Below are positions 1 to 12,800 of a DNA stretch of 64,000 nt, piece after piece. Where the stretch lies: assembly GCA_035578905.1 (NCBI GenBank), contig JAQJVL010000521.1, positions 62,001 through 126,000 on the forward strand, in the 5' to 3' direction. A program made the translations under genes and the position numbers. The notes below the pieces were generated by a model. The model saw nothing but the letters and a program-made list of their open reading frames with translations. It was not told the DNA's origin and searched no databases. Position 1 is the first letter of the stretch. Each line of letters opens with the position of its first letter. Origin of the DNA: Stictocephala bisonia (taxonomy: Eukaryota; Arthropoda; Insecta; Hemiptera; Membracidae).

Positions 1-19
1 TCCTATTTGCATGAGTCCA

Positions 20-753
20 ATAAAACAATTAATTTTTATTCATATTGAAGACATTTCAAAATTTTTACTAAACGTAATACCAATTTGTAATCTTATACAA
101 CTTACTGATACAACACATTTCATGAAAGAAAGTTATCTGTAGTAACCAGTTTTCCAAAATTTAAATTTAGCCTGTCTAATACAAATATTCTTGGTAAGCT
201 ATTCACTGTTTAATTTATTTTAAAAATTTAAATAAATGTGTTAGTCAGTTATCCACACATTTTATTTTTCATCAAACGATTTAAATAATAAAATTCAAAC
301 AATTTATGATAACCATTAAAAAAAAAGTAAACCTCAATTGCTGTTATTTGGATGTTAATTTTACGGCACATAAAAAGCAACTATTATTTTTGTATTTGAA
401 ATTAGTTAATTTAAAGCAATTAATTATATTAAAACGAAATAGAATTTATTCTGTCCGTAGTATCTATAAAATTTTAATTTATAAAGTTCATTTTTAACCA
501 AAGGTACATTTAGATAATTAATTTTCATAAGTTTAGCAATTGGTATCATGAATGTAAAATTTTCTTCTTTGAGTCAATAATCTTTACAGAATTCATTGAA
601 GTTAAATCTAAATACTTCCTGGAAAACAGTTCAAGGAGGTTGTTAGGGGTTCCGTAGTCAAACTATCACAAAATCAATATTTAACGTTGCACGGAGTGTC
701 AAGCAAGACTTGCTGAGTACTTCCTGTGCAGCAAGGCAACACGAGGGAAATGA
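20..753 (-). other. Probable ELOVL 3' UTR
   Basis: AT-rich sequence downstream of the ELOVL stop. AATAAA signals occur on the minus strand near 259-266 and 35-40, so the mRNA could end inside this stretch or continue past the window edge. No other feature was recognised; the 63-codon plus-strand ORF at 306-497 is lysine/isoleucine-rich and looks like chance. Confidence 0.4.
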
Positions 754-831
754 TCATTCCCACTTTTTATGTGACGTGCTCGCTACAGGTTCTGTGTGCC
801 CATTACTAATTGCTTCATAAGCATTTTTGCC
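754..831 (-). CDS. ELOVL4: ELOVL exon 7, C-terminus and stop
   Basis: A 78-bp terminal exon after acceptor CTTTCAG (AG 833-832): 25 codons starting [15 protein letters not shown] and ending HKKWE, with TGA at 756-754. Phase 0 matches exon 6. The KKWE end fits the KKxx ER-retrieval rule. It lies about 7 kb from exon 6, across an intron filled with transposons. Confidence 0.8.
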   Translation of the reverse strand, partial: GKNAYEAISNGHTEPVASTSHKKWE

Positions 832-3800
832 CTGAAAGTACAAAAATTAGTTAAATATACATAGAGTTTGTTGGTTATAATACATTTCTGATGATTTTTA
901 ATAATGTATCATTCAGTCAGTGGCGTATACTTAGGGTCAGAACTACCCTTTAAGTTAGATTTTATCACCTTCCCACCTATAAAAAATAACCATAAGTAAA
1001 ATTACAATGTCATTAATGATGTTACTGGCATTAATACTGTATTTATATTTACTTACAATGGTAAAGTATGTGTTATTTTTTTAATAAACTAAATATGTTA
1101 TTAAAATTCTCAATCTATATATCAGCTATTATACAAGGACTCGTCCAGATCCAAATGTTGCCAGCCTATCAGTGAGAGATGACAGTGCAGGCAGGCCACT
1201 GGCTGGGTAATCACCTTTTAACATATGTAAAGACTAGATGGCGTGGCTCGTTCCTGTAATCTGCCTGTAGTTTTGAGTTTGCTAGCAAAACTAAAAACTA
1301 TATGAATAAAAATTGAATTCACTGTGTAAAAACAAAAACAATATGTAACATTAGTTTTCAAATTGTTGTTGATAAGCAAATTAATACAATGTTCTTCACA
1401 TTGTAAATAATGAGTACAAATAGTAAGTATCAGTTATGCCATTTGCTATTTAAAAAAGTTTTGATCATGTAAAAGTAAATGCTGTCTTACTTTCATTGCA
1501 GAAGTTTTTTTTACCTGCATTACCTATAAGTAACTTTGTACCCTGATAATAAATCTCATGTCTGGAACAATTAGTTATATTTTAATCTAAATTCAAATAC
1601 CTCGTAATATATACACTTATATTAGTACATATTAACTTGAATTAGTAAATCCCCTTGTATTAATAAATATGTGTATATACTAATTAAACATATATTAGTA
1701 AATATTGAAAAGTACTTAGATAAAACTTAAGTAATTTTTAGAACTATTTGTAGCAAATAAAATGGAAGAATTCAAATTAATGAGTATGTAAGGAATGTAT
1801 GACTTATCTCCATTTAATTTTATTCTAGTATACTTACAATTTTTGTATATACAGTATAAGCGAAATTTGCCATTTTATTAAAAGTAGCATGAAAACTCAC
1901 TTCTGGACAATTTCCAATTTTTTTCAAAGGAGACTCCTGCAACCCCTTTACCTCAAGAGGTGTTTATCCCTTCAAATCCCCAGGAGTCTTGGACTCCCTT
2001 TTAGGTACTTCCAGGCTATGCGACTGCATTCAGTCATGGAATTGTTGGTAAAAATTGTCATTACTGTTTTCTTATGTACTTACAAATACAAAAGCCAAAC
2101 ACAATTGACTGATTGATAAGTTCCTCAAAAGCCATAAGGCTTTGGAACATTGAACTTGACACAAATATTTTCTATATGCTCTAGATGGGGACTAAGAAAG
2201 AGTTGTTGAATATTTTCTCTAAAAGCTAAAATAAGGCAGAAAATATACATCCTATTACCGACCAATCAGAGCCTTTGTTACCATTGACCATGGGAATGAC
2301 AGCGCAACTTGACATAGATATTATATTTGAACAGTGTAAAATCGTAATGTGAAGAAAAATAACAAAATTAAATGAGCTAGGTGACACGAACGTTTCCAGT
2401 GACAAGGTTGACAGACAAAGTGTGCAGGGTTGTCCCCTAACATTAAATATGCACTCGACGTTGGGCAAGTGTTAAACCTATGAAGAGAAATATACTGAAA
2501 TCTTGCATTTAATTATTTGTCACTATACCAAATATTTTATTTGTTGTTTTTACACAATGAGGGGACACTAGATGTAAGAAGTCTGTAAAAGTCATTATAT
2601 TTTAATTGTATAGTCATTGTTTCTAAGTAAATTGATTGTTCTTTAGAAAAAGCTGTTTATTTATAGCACAATAGCCATTGCAACTAAGGGATCTACAGCT
2701 TAGTTGGAAATCAGAACCACCTAGTATTTGTCCCATTGTCAGCTCCCTGACAAGCCTGTTACACAGTTCTCTCCTAGACAACTTCCAAACCCTGCCCACA
2801 AACCAACATAGACACTCCAGACTTCTCTAGTAGAGTCCACATTGATGGTAACCATTGAGCAGAATGTTGGTTTTAAGAGGACTGACGAGCCTGAATCAGA
2901 CTCAAAGCTTATTAGCTACAATCTCTACAACACTTAGCACCTATGTTACTGGGTTAGTAATAATATTAAAGCATTATTTTGATCATAATATGTCACAATC
3001 TGAATGTACCAACACCTTGTGCTTATAATTTTGATATATATATATATATATATGGTGTCCGGGCTAGAAGTATCAAGAAATAACGAACTCATTTGGTATA
3101 GCAATGTATTATTTATTTTAAAATAACTATGCTAACATGATACACTTACAACCAAGATTGTTATCTTATTTAGTAAAGTTCAATATGATCACCATAAGTC
3201 GCTCTCACACCTTCCAATTGGTATTCAATCTCCTGCCATGTGTTTGTGAGCATTTCTGGCGTAATCCTCTCAACTGCAGCCATAATCCTATGCCTTAGTT
3301 CTCGTAAACATTGTACTCTTTCCTGGTACACGAAATCTTTGATGAACCCCCATGCAAAGAAATCCAAAAGGGTAAGATCTGGCGATCTTGCCGGCCATGC
3401 AATAGGCCCTCTTCTACCTATCCAACGACTAGAAAATTGCTTATTAAGAAAATCCCGAACATCATTGAGGTAGTGTGGTGGAGCACTGTCTTGCTGGAAA
3501 ATGATTTGTTCTGGCATTTGGGGTACTTCAAAGTTTTGTAACATGTCCAAATAAATGTGGCCTGTTACTGTTTGTTCAATGAAAAAAATGGCCCAATAAT
3601 TGCATTGTGCATCAGTCCCAGCCAAACATTTATTTTTGATGTTTCTCTTTCATGCATTACTGAGGCATGCGAATTTCTTGATCCCCAAATATGACAGTTG
3701 TGTTGCTTTATCAATCCACTTTGGTGAAAAGCAGCCTCGTCACTGAAGAGTTCATTTTGAAGAAATGTGGGATTTTCATTAATGCGATCCAACATCTCGT

Positions 3801-6800
3801 TAGCAAATTCTAGTCTCAAAGGACAATCATTTGGTATTATCTGGTGAAGCAGCTGAATCTGATATGCATGAAATGGAGCCTTTTACGTAAAATGTCATGC
3901 ACTGTTGATTTAAGAAGTCGCAGTAATCTAGAAGATGATCTAATTGATGTTTGGTTAAAAACATTGTGCACATTGTTAATTGCTTGTACACTTATTTGCC
4001 TCTTTACATGCTTTCCAGTTTTTAAATCAAAGTTCCATTAGCTTGAAGTGTTCTGTCCCACAGTAAGATTGTCTTTGAAGTTGGCGTATTAATGTTGTAA
4101 TCATGACAAGCCCAACAAATTTATTATTCTGCAAGCCACAACACGCACTGTACCTTTTGTTGTAGCATCCACATTTTTTTAACATAAGAAACTTACAGCC
4201 AAATGACAACCGTGACAACAGAATGACTACAGTCAATTATACGAATTTAGAGCCAACAATGGTGTTGTAATCAGCTGACTTCTCAGTAAACACCATCAAT
4301 AGGCTGATAATCACATTAGTGGCTAAGTTGTTGTTACCGTCAGAGATGAATCAGCTTGGTCACATGGAGAGACTGCATTTTCTTTAACTGGTACATTTTT
4401 GGCAGAGTATGTGAGATATGACCGTTAAACTTTACACATACAATCTTGCAGGGCCGCATTTAGCTTCATGACCCCCTTAGGCCGGCCGGGTTCCGCCACC
4501 GCCCCCCCTCCCAACAACTCATTACGTCTGTCTACTACGTACAGTTTTGGTAATATGAGACACATAGAATATGAACCGTATTTGAATCTATTATCAAATA
4601 AAAATAAAGTTTATTTAAAAAATGAATAATTAGAACTACTATTTTTTAATTATTTTCTTTACACTTGTATCGCAATTTTTATTGTAGAACTATTAGCGGT
4701 AAAGTTTATGTTTTCCCTTTTATCGAACTTCCATAGGAACAATTTACTTATTTTATTATTACAACATTTGAATTATTTGAAATAGGTACATAATATGATT
4801 TATTGCCTATATTATCCTAAAATCCTCAACTTCTAATAAAAGGATTAATTAAAAGTGGATAACATACAATAAAAATTGTTGTGTAATTGTATTTTTTACA
4901 ATTTTGTTACATGACATTTAGTATCTAATGAATAGTTCTTTATTTCTTTAATTTTCATCTAAAATACTTTCCTCTGAGCCTTCTTCTGAGCAAAGTCTTC
5001 TATCACTGTGCTGTAATCTATCTTTGTGGCAATTTCAGATTCTATACACAAAATAGACAAAGCGTTCAATCTATCTTCATTAATGGTTGATCTCAAATAG
5101 TTTTTCACTCTCTTTAAGAAAGAAAAACTTCTTTCGCCAGAGCAGTTTGCAGCCGGAATCGAAAGACAAATTCGTAACACTATGTTGATATTTGGGTAGA
5201 CATCTTGAAGAGGATGTACCTGAGGTAAGTTGAAATGCCTATTAACGAGGTATCTTCAAACTTTTCACCAGATACTGCACAGTATGCTTGAAAATGTCAG
5301 CACTCATCGATGAAGTCATCTCCAAGATCATTTCGATAAGTTTCTATGAGATTTTGAGCTTTCGATCTCAAAATACTTTCTTCTACTTTTCCTGGAGATT
5401 TTACAATTTGTGTCAAGAAATTAAATTTATCTTGGTACTCATTGAATGACTTATACATTCTTTTAAATTCAACTATAAACTGATCAATTATGACTAAACA
5501 GGTATTGATTTTAAAATATTCTCTGCCATCAAGTTCAAGATCTTCAGTCATCGTATTTTTTGTTTCTTTTGAGAATCCTTTTACAGTCTTTTTCGTAACT
5601 TTTATTTTCAACAATTTTAAGAGCAAGTGATTCATAATAATCAAAATCATTTCTTTGAGAAGAGAAATATTCTGCTAGAGACGCATACAGCTCTGTAACA
5701 GTTAGAACATCTATTGTCTGAGACTGAATTTTTTTGGATACTTTATTAAGGTGGTATAAAATTGTGCTCCAAAAGCAAACCATAAAGTCTGTCTCAAATC
5801 TGTTCAATTTTTTAAGAATTCCTACAGCTTCACATCGTGTGGTGGCTTTTTCTGTGGAGTCATTTTCTATTGAAGTTAAAACGAATAACATTTCATTCCA
5901 TGACTCTTTAAGGCCTTGGCAAACATCGTCCCTGGCCGACCACCGAGTAGTTGATAGCTTTTTTAGTGTTTTCCTTTATCGATCTCGACCTATCAAACGT
6001 TCCCATCTTTTTGTCGAGTTTGTAAAAAAAACATATAGCTCTTGAAGAATCATAATAAAATGACAAGGTTCACTACAAGACTCTGCCACTGATGTCTCAA
6101 CTAAATTTAATAAATAAGCTGCACATGGTATAAACATTGCCAAATGGGCAAGCACCTTTATCTTAGCTTGCAGGCCATTATAGAGTCCAGCCATATTCGA
6201 GGCATTATCGTAAGACTGCCCTCGACAATCACTGATATTGATATTAAAACTATTCAATTCTGTTAGTACAGCATTGAACATTTGTTCTGCTTTGTGTCCA
6301 ACGGAGGGGATAAATATGAAAAATGGATAAATGTGCCTTGAAAATGTTCACATGGAGAACCATCAGGTAGAACATATCTGAAAATGAGTGTTAGCTGGTC
6401 AATGTGAGATACATCAGGCGTAGAGTCAACTACAATGCTAAAATACTTGGCTTGTTTTAACTCCTCACTTATTTTATTCTTCACTCTCTCAGCCATTATT
6501 TTTATTATTTCATCACATATAATAGATGATAAGTAATTTGTGTGACCGGAACCAGGATTTCCATGCCTTGAAATATGTTTTGCAAAGAAAGGGTCAAATT
6601 CAGTCATTAATTCCAAAACCATCAAATAGTTTCCATTCCTTTGAGAACCTATTATACTATTGTCCCCCCTGAGAGACAGACCTCTTGCAGTAAGAGCCCA
6701 AATGGCAGCAACTAGGGTTAAAATATTATGCCAGTAAATGGTTTCGTCATCAAGTTGTGCCAAAAGTCTTGAATATATCCTATTGAAAGCAATGCTTCTT

Positions 6801-9800
6801 GCTTTTAAATCAATGATTGACCATACACACGCCCAGCCGCCAACCAACCAGTGATCTCAGATTGAGGACCCGCTGGTATACAAGTATTATCAAACTGGGA
6901 GTGCAGCTGGACTCCAGGTAGCTAAATGGCGTTTAGCCGCACTCCCAGTTTGATAATACAAATACTATAGTATGGTTGATATACCACACGCCGACACTGC
7001 ATTAGGTTTAATAAATGAAATATATATTTATGATAACCCCAGTATTGAGTGATTGCTATGGTGTTTTGCAGCTTATCATAGTATTGATGTTTAAATTTTC
7101 GGGTTTTTCTATTGACATTCTACATTTATAAATATATTTTTATATCAATGTACATGGAAATTTGCCTCCCCTGGATATTTGCCGCCCTAGGCCACGGCCT
7201 ACTCGGCCTTATGGGAAATATGGCCCTGAATCTTGGTATTATTACTTACCATTTTTAGTTTTAATTGCAACAAAACAAAATTGAACACCCCTGACGGAGA
7301 TATTTATTTATTGATTCCTCTAATCCGGATACCCTGCATATATATATGTATATATAATTTAACTATGGACAGATTTAAATAAATTCTAATATAAAATGGT
7401 AACATTGAGTGTAACAAATTGTATTTTTCAGAATCATTTATTTATTATTATTATTTTTTTTAAGGGAGAGGCAGATCCTCCTTAACCTTACTCTGCCCAT
7501 TCCTCATAGACTATTGATCGGTGCGAGGAACTTATTCAGACAGAGTAAGGAGGCGAATCAGTACAGTAGAAGGTGAATATTACTGATAAATCTTCCAGTC
7601 TAGGCTGAATTCGAACCAGCGCTATCTCTAATCCAAGCTCAAAGTCATGATGCCTGAGACCGCTCGGCCAACGGCTCGCCAATTATTGGAACACTTTCCG
7701 TATTGCTGTAAAACAGCCTACGGTTGGTGAACCTAATATAAATAGAATTTAAAATAAGTAAAAATCAGACATTCAACAGTGAACTTACCTTTTCAACATA
7801 TGCTTTGGCATAGAAATTTCCAAAAAGAACGATGAATGAAAGCATGTATATGACTAGGGCGTACTGCATCCAGAGAGGGAAGTCACAGCCAGAGCGAATT
7901 CCGTTGATACCAAGGATCAGGGCTGTTGTGAACTGGACCTGCAACATTTCTGGATATAGTGAATAATTTAAGAAGTAAATCAATTAATGAACATATGTAC
8001 TCAACAATATCCTTGCTCAAACATATTCAATCAATTAGAAAACCAAAGCTATTGATAATACAATTTACAAATAACTAATATTGGACCGGGAATTAACTAC
8101 TTAGGCACTTGCCTGCATCTGCTTAGGCTTTAGTTTTAACCAATAATAGTTAGAAGCAGATTCTCTGGCTAAAAAGGAAGCAAAAAATCACTTTTTAGTT
8201 CTGGAACTGGTGTGTAGAATTAGCTGTACCTTGGCTAAACAGGGAAGAACAGGAACTGTGGCAAAACTATCTGGTCGAAAGCTTGGTAAGAGCCCAGTTA
8301 GCTGCAAAACCTTAACTAAATTCCTGCTGAGTCTAAGCAGGGAACAGTTAAGGTTGATAGTTGGAATTATTACTGGACATGGTCAGTTCCACATGTTCCT
8401 GGAATGTGAGGCTCTGGGGAGACAGAGGCGTTATCTCTTTGAGGGCTCATAACCAGGCACAAAATACAATTCCTCTCACTTTGAAAGCAAGGTCCTAAAC
8501 ATGATTAAGGGTACTGGAATTGAACTCCAATGATAGGCACACAGGGTGCTCACAAAGAGTTCAATAGCCGACGTAAACCAGGGAACGTTGGAGTCTCTAC
8601 TGAGCCCCTATATAATCTAATCTAAGAATAGATGAAAGCATTAATACTAATTCTAGTATTATAGCTGTAAATAATAATTAATGAGTGGAGAAACACCACA
8701 ATAACATATATATTTAATTTCAAACTACGAAAATATAACTAAAAGAAAAGACATAAACCAATGAAAAAAATTAAATAAATAATTTGAAAGAATATAAAAT
8801 CAACATACTTGTACTGTAAATAAACTTTTAAATGTTGTTAAATAAAATACATGTTCTTTTATTTGGTATTTAATACTTGAATATATGAAAAATGCCATTT
8901 TGCTAAATGAAGGAAATGGCATTTGTACATCTTTCAGCAACCTTTGACACAGTTTGGAGAAAATGCCTGTTACTTAAATTTTATAGCTTAATTCCGTGAC
9001 CTAAATTTTTGTAATTTCTGAATTCCACCCTAATCAACAGATTAAGTAAAGTTTGCCTGGGTTGTAGAGAAAGATTTTTTATGCAAATAATGATGGGCGC
9101 CACAACACTCTGTTCTTGCTCCTCTTTATTCAATGCTCAATGTTCCTGTTTAATCAATGGACTCCAACATTTCTGCCACACAGTCCAGAAAATTCATATG
9201 CAGATGTTATTGCTCTCGCAATTCAACACTAGGATAAAATCAAAAACAGAAAGAACATTTACACTTGATCTAGCCACCCTCAATGATTACTTTAGAACTT
9301 AGGAGCTAAAGTCCAATCTAATAAAGACTGAAGTAGCCTGCTTCCACCTGAGTAATAGACTAGCTAATCAAAAATTGAACATTTTTTCATTGGTGTTAGG
9401 CTGAAACACAATGAGCATTCACAGTACTTGGGAGTCGGTTTAGATCAATCTCTCTGTTTTAAAAGTCAACAATAGAAAACAGCAGCTAAAGTAAGAACCA
9501 GACCTAATTGTGCAGCAACTTGCTGGATCATAGTGCAGAGCCAAACCACAAGTTCTGCTTACTACAGCTTTGTCTCTGGTTTATTTCACTGCTGAATATT
9601 GTGATCCCGTGTAGGTTATCAGTACACATGTACGAGAGGTTGATATACAACTAAATAGGGCAATGAGGGCTATCAGTCGTTCCCTCATTGCAACACCTCT
9701 ACCATGGCCTCCAGAGCTGTGCAACATAGCTCCTCCTGATATAAGATGCAAATAGACACTTCTCAGAGAGTTCAAAAAGATACTATCTACTCCAGATCTC

Positions 9801-12800
9801 CTCTTTTGCAAGATATCTCAAAAAGTTTTTTGAATATAGAAAACACCTCTTCAACTAGCTTCTCTAACGAATTTTTGCCAAAAACCAACAGGGCTATGTT
9901 GACATGGAATATGTTTGATAGTTGAAACTTGTTTCTGGTATCAGACCCTATGACTATCATAGGTGGAATAAACATTCCTTATTGTGAATAAACTATGTTG
10001 AGTCGCAAGAGTGTGGGAAGATACAACTACTGTAAATATAAGTGGGAAATGGCAAATGATCATGTGATTGTGGGGTCAAGTGCCCATTTGCGTTCTTCTC
10101 AGGGAGGATTAGCTGGTCTTCATTCAATCAGAGAAGCAGGTGTTGAATGGTTACGAAACCTGGATTTGGCTCTATGACTAGGCTGAATAGAACAATTATG
10201 AAGTATTTGTGAATATTTCTTGTCACCCCTCCTCCCTCATTAACAGTTACACAACTGCATAAACCAACAGGAAATTATATTTGTGAATCAACCAACTTAA
10301 TTTATAGACTCTAGTGGCAAAACCGCCTAGCACTGAAAATATCTGTTAACACATGATTGACCATAGACACAATTAAAAATTCCATAGTCTAGTATATCAA
10401 TATTTGTCATTATAGCCTTAATTGTCCATAGTAAGAATTAAAGATTAGTGTTATACAATAAAAATTGTAAGCTTCCTTATTCATTATTTAAAAGCCCCTC
10501 TTAGCAATTAAATTTAAAAGACTAAGAGATTTCAAAATTCTGTGCCTCTCAAATCTCAGTGGCTAGTACTAATTTATTTCACATTTAAACAAGTATTATT
10601 TTTCTCAAATCAAAAATATTTTGATAGTAAAAAGATGATATTTCTTACCAGTTGCAGTATTGTAAGATATTTCTTCCACCAAAGGAAGGGGGCTATGCGA
10701 GGCCCCAAGGCTGACAGTCCATAGTATGAGTACATGAGTACGTGGATAAACGAATTGACCATTGCAGGTAGGAACGTGGATCCACTGGGAACCCACTGGA
10801 AGCAATAAATATACTCTTATTTCTGTTACTTTACCAGCTTATTACAAGTGTGGGGTATTTCTTCCCATGCCAAACATATTAACCAAGAACATCTTATTTG
10901 TTGCTTTGATCAGTAAAATATTATAGGAATTCACTTTTTTCTTTAGGTGTAGTAAGAAGTAATGACTTCTCAGTATTCGTATAATGTTTATCAGACTATT
11001 CCAATATTTTAAAATTAATCATTTTAATTTAATAATAATAGAAGGTAAATTTTTCTGCTTTTGACCTGTCTTCAATCATTAGTTCTCACAATACCAATCA
11101 TAGTTCTGTTGAATCCACTGTATGTGATGTGGATATAACAGTGCTAAATCTGAAGATGGAGGATATCCTCAAAAAATACCGAAATATATACATTTGCAAA
11201 ATTGGAGGTGAATAAAAAAGTCCACCATGTATTCTCGTCTTTTAACCAATCAAATATTTTTAAAAAAACATAAAAATCATATAGATTTTATATTGTAATT
11301 AAATACTGATCAAAACTAAAATTTCTAAGATTTAAGTATTCTTATTTATATTTAGTTTTACTGTGCATAGGAGCGACAATCAAATCACATATCGTACCTT
11401 TATGCCTATCCACCAGAGCGAGAACATTGTCGAGTGGTGGTAGACATGGAGAAATGTAAGCTGCTTATCTTTCTTCCGTAGGATAAAGAAGAATGTGTCG
11501 GTAAATTCTAACAGCTTAGAGAAGTAGTACCACCATACAGCGTTTGCTATCTGGAACACCAATTGTCAGTAAACTTTAACAATTAGAGAAGTAGCAAACC
11601 ACACTGGTTTTGCTATTTATAACACCAGTTGTCAGCAAACTTTAACAATTAGAGTAGTAGCAAACCACACTGGTTTTGCTATTTATAACACCAGTTGTCA
11701 GCAAACTTTAACAATTAGAGAAGTAGCAAACCACACTGGTTTTGCTATTTATAACACCAGTTGTCAGCAAACTTTAACAATTAGAGAAGTAGCAAACCAC
11801 ATTGGTTTTGCTATTTATAACACCAGTTGTCGGCAAACTTTAACAATTAGATAAGTAGGAAACCACACTGGTTTTGCTATTTATAACACCAGTTGTCAGC
11901 AAACTTTAACAGTCAAATAGTAGCAATCCTTTTTTTAATGGCAAAAATTTACAGATCTTTAAAATCCTGTTCCATATCTAATAGAACCACAAAATTAACT
12001 CATGTTCTTTAGTTACATTGAGAAAAGGTTTGAATGATTGGGCAGGAGGGCTGCAAAATTTTCGTACTAAGGACACCAGTTTTATGTAAGAATGGTTTTG
12101 TAATTTGTAGAAATCATCAACAGATACAAGACAGTAAAAATGTTACAGGAATATTAATGGACTTCAGCCGACGTCAATGTCAGCTTCATTGTCGAAGACT
12201 GCTTAAGAATATGCTTACAAAATTAATATTGTACTATATTCTTCATTTTTATTTAATTACATTGTATTGAAGCACTATTTTTGCACTTTATATGTGTGTC
12301 AATGAAGAATCGTTAGTGTTATTTCTTGTTATATGTTTATCTATTGTTTGTTATCATTTTACATAGTCTAGTCACAAATGTTTTATTCATTTACAAGTTA
12401 TTACTATTGTTATTTATTATTATCATTGTTATTTATTATTTGTTATCAATTTACATGGTCTATTAAATATAAAAAATGTTAATTCGTATGCAGGTTATTA
12501 CTATTGTTATTTATTATTATTACTATTTATTTTTTTGTCGTATTTATTTATGAGAAAGTATTAATACTTTTAATCTATAAGAAAATGAAGTGAGCTCAAA
12601 GACCCCCACAGTAAACTTTATAATGGATTGAACTGCTTTGGTGTAAATGGTATCTTAACTGTATCAAAGCATGTAAATAAAATAAAATAAAATAAAATAA
12701 AAATAAAATAAAATAAGACTGTATTTAAATTATATAATCAAAGCAACAAATATCAACGACATATCATGAAATATATCCTGGAATTTACTAAATATACTGC

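Larger units (their letters stand above)
4449..7228 (-). mobile_element. hAT-family DNA transposon (ZMYM1-like transposase), nested
   Basis: The ends are inverted repeats, CAGGGCCGCATTTA at 4449 and CAGGGCCATATTT on the minus strand from 7228. The 7-base sequence AATCTTG sits directly outside both ends (4442-4448 and 7229-7235), matching a target-site duplication; hAT elements usually make 8 bp. The element, 2780 bp, carries a broken transposase on the minus strand and a hairpin at 6884-6959. Confidence 0.88.
3054..7333 (-). mobile_element. Mariner/IS630-like transposon, disrupted by a nested hAT element
   Basis: The two ends are imperfect inverted repeats: GGTGTCCGGGCTAGAAG at 3054 and, on the minus strand from 7333, GGTATCCGGATTAGAGG, both continuing into similar AATAA-rich sequence. 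Both sides are bordered by TATATA, which fits TA-target insertion. Without the nested 2.8-kb hAT element the transposon is about 1.5 kb, typical for this superfamily. It lies in ELOVL intron 6. Confidence 0.75.

Noticed and set aside
4959..6847. A host ZMYM1 gene
   Set aside because: The pieces are frameshifted, lie between hAT terminal repeats and are flanked by a target duplication.
7600..7680. A functional tRNA gene
   Set aside because: The acceptor stem does not close, and the head continues into a body shared with a second locus, as in a SINE.
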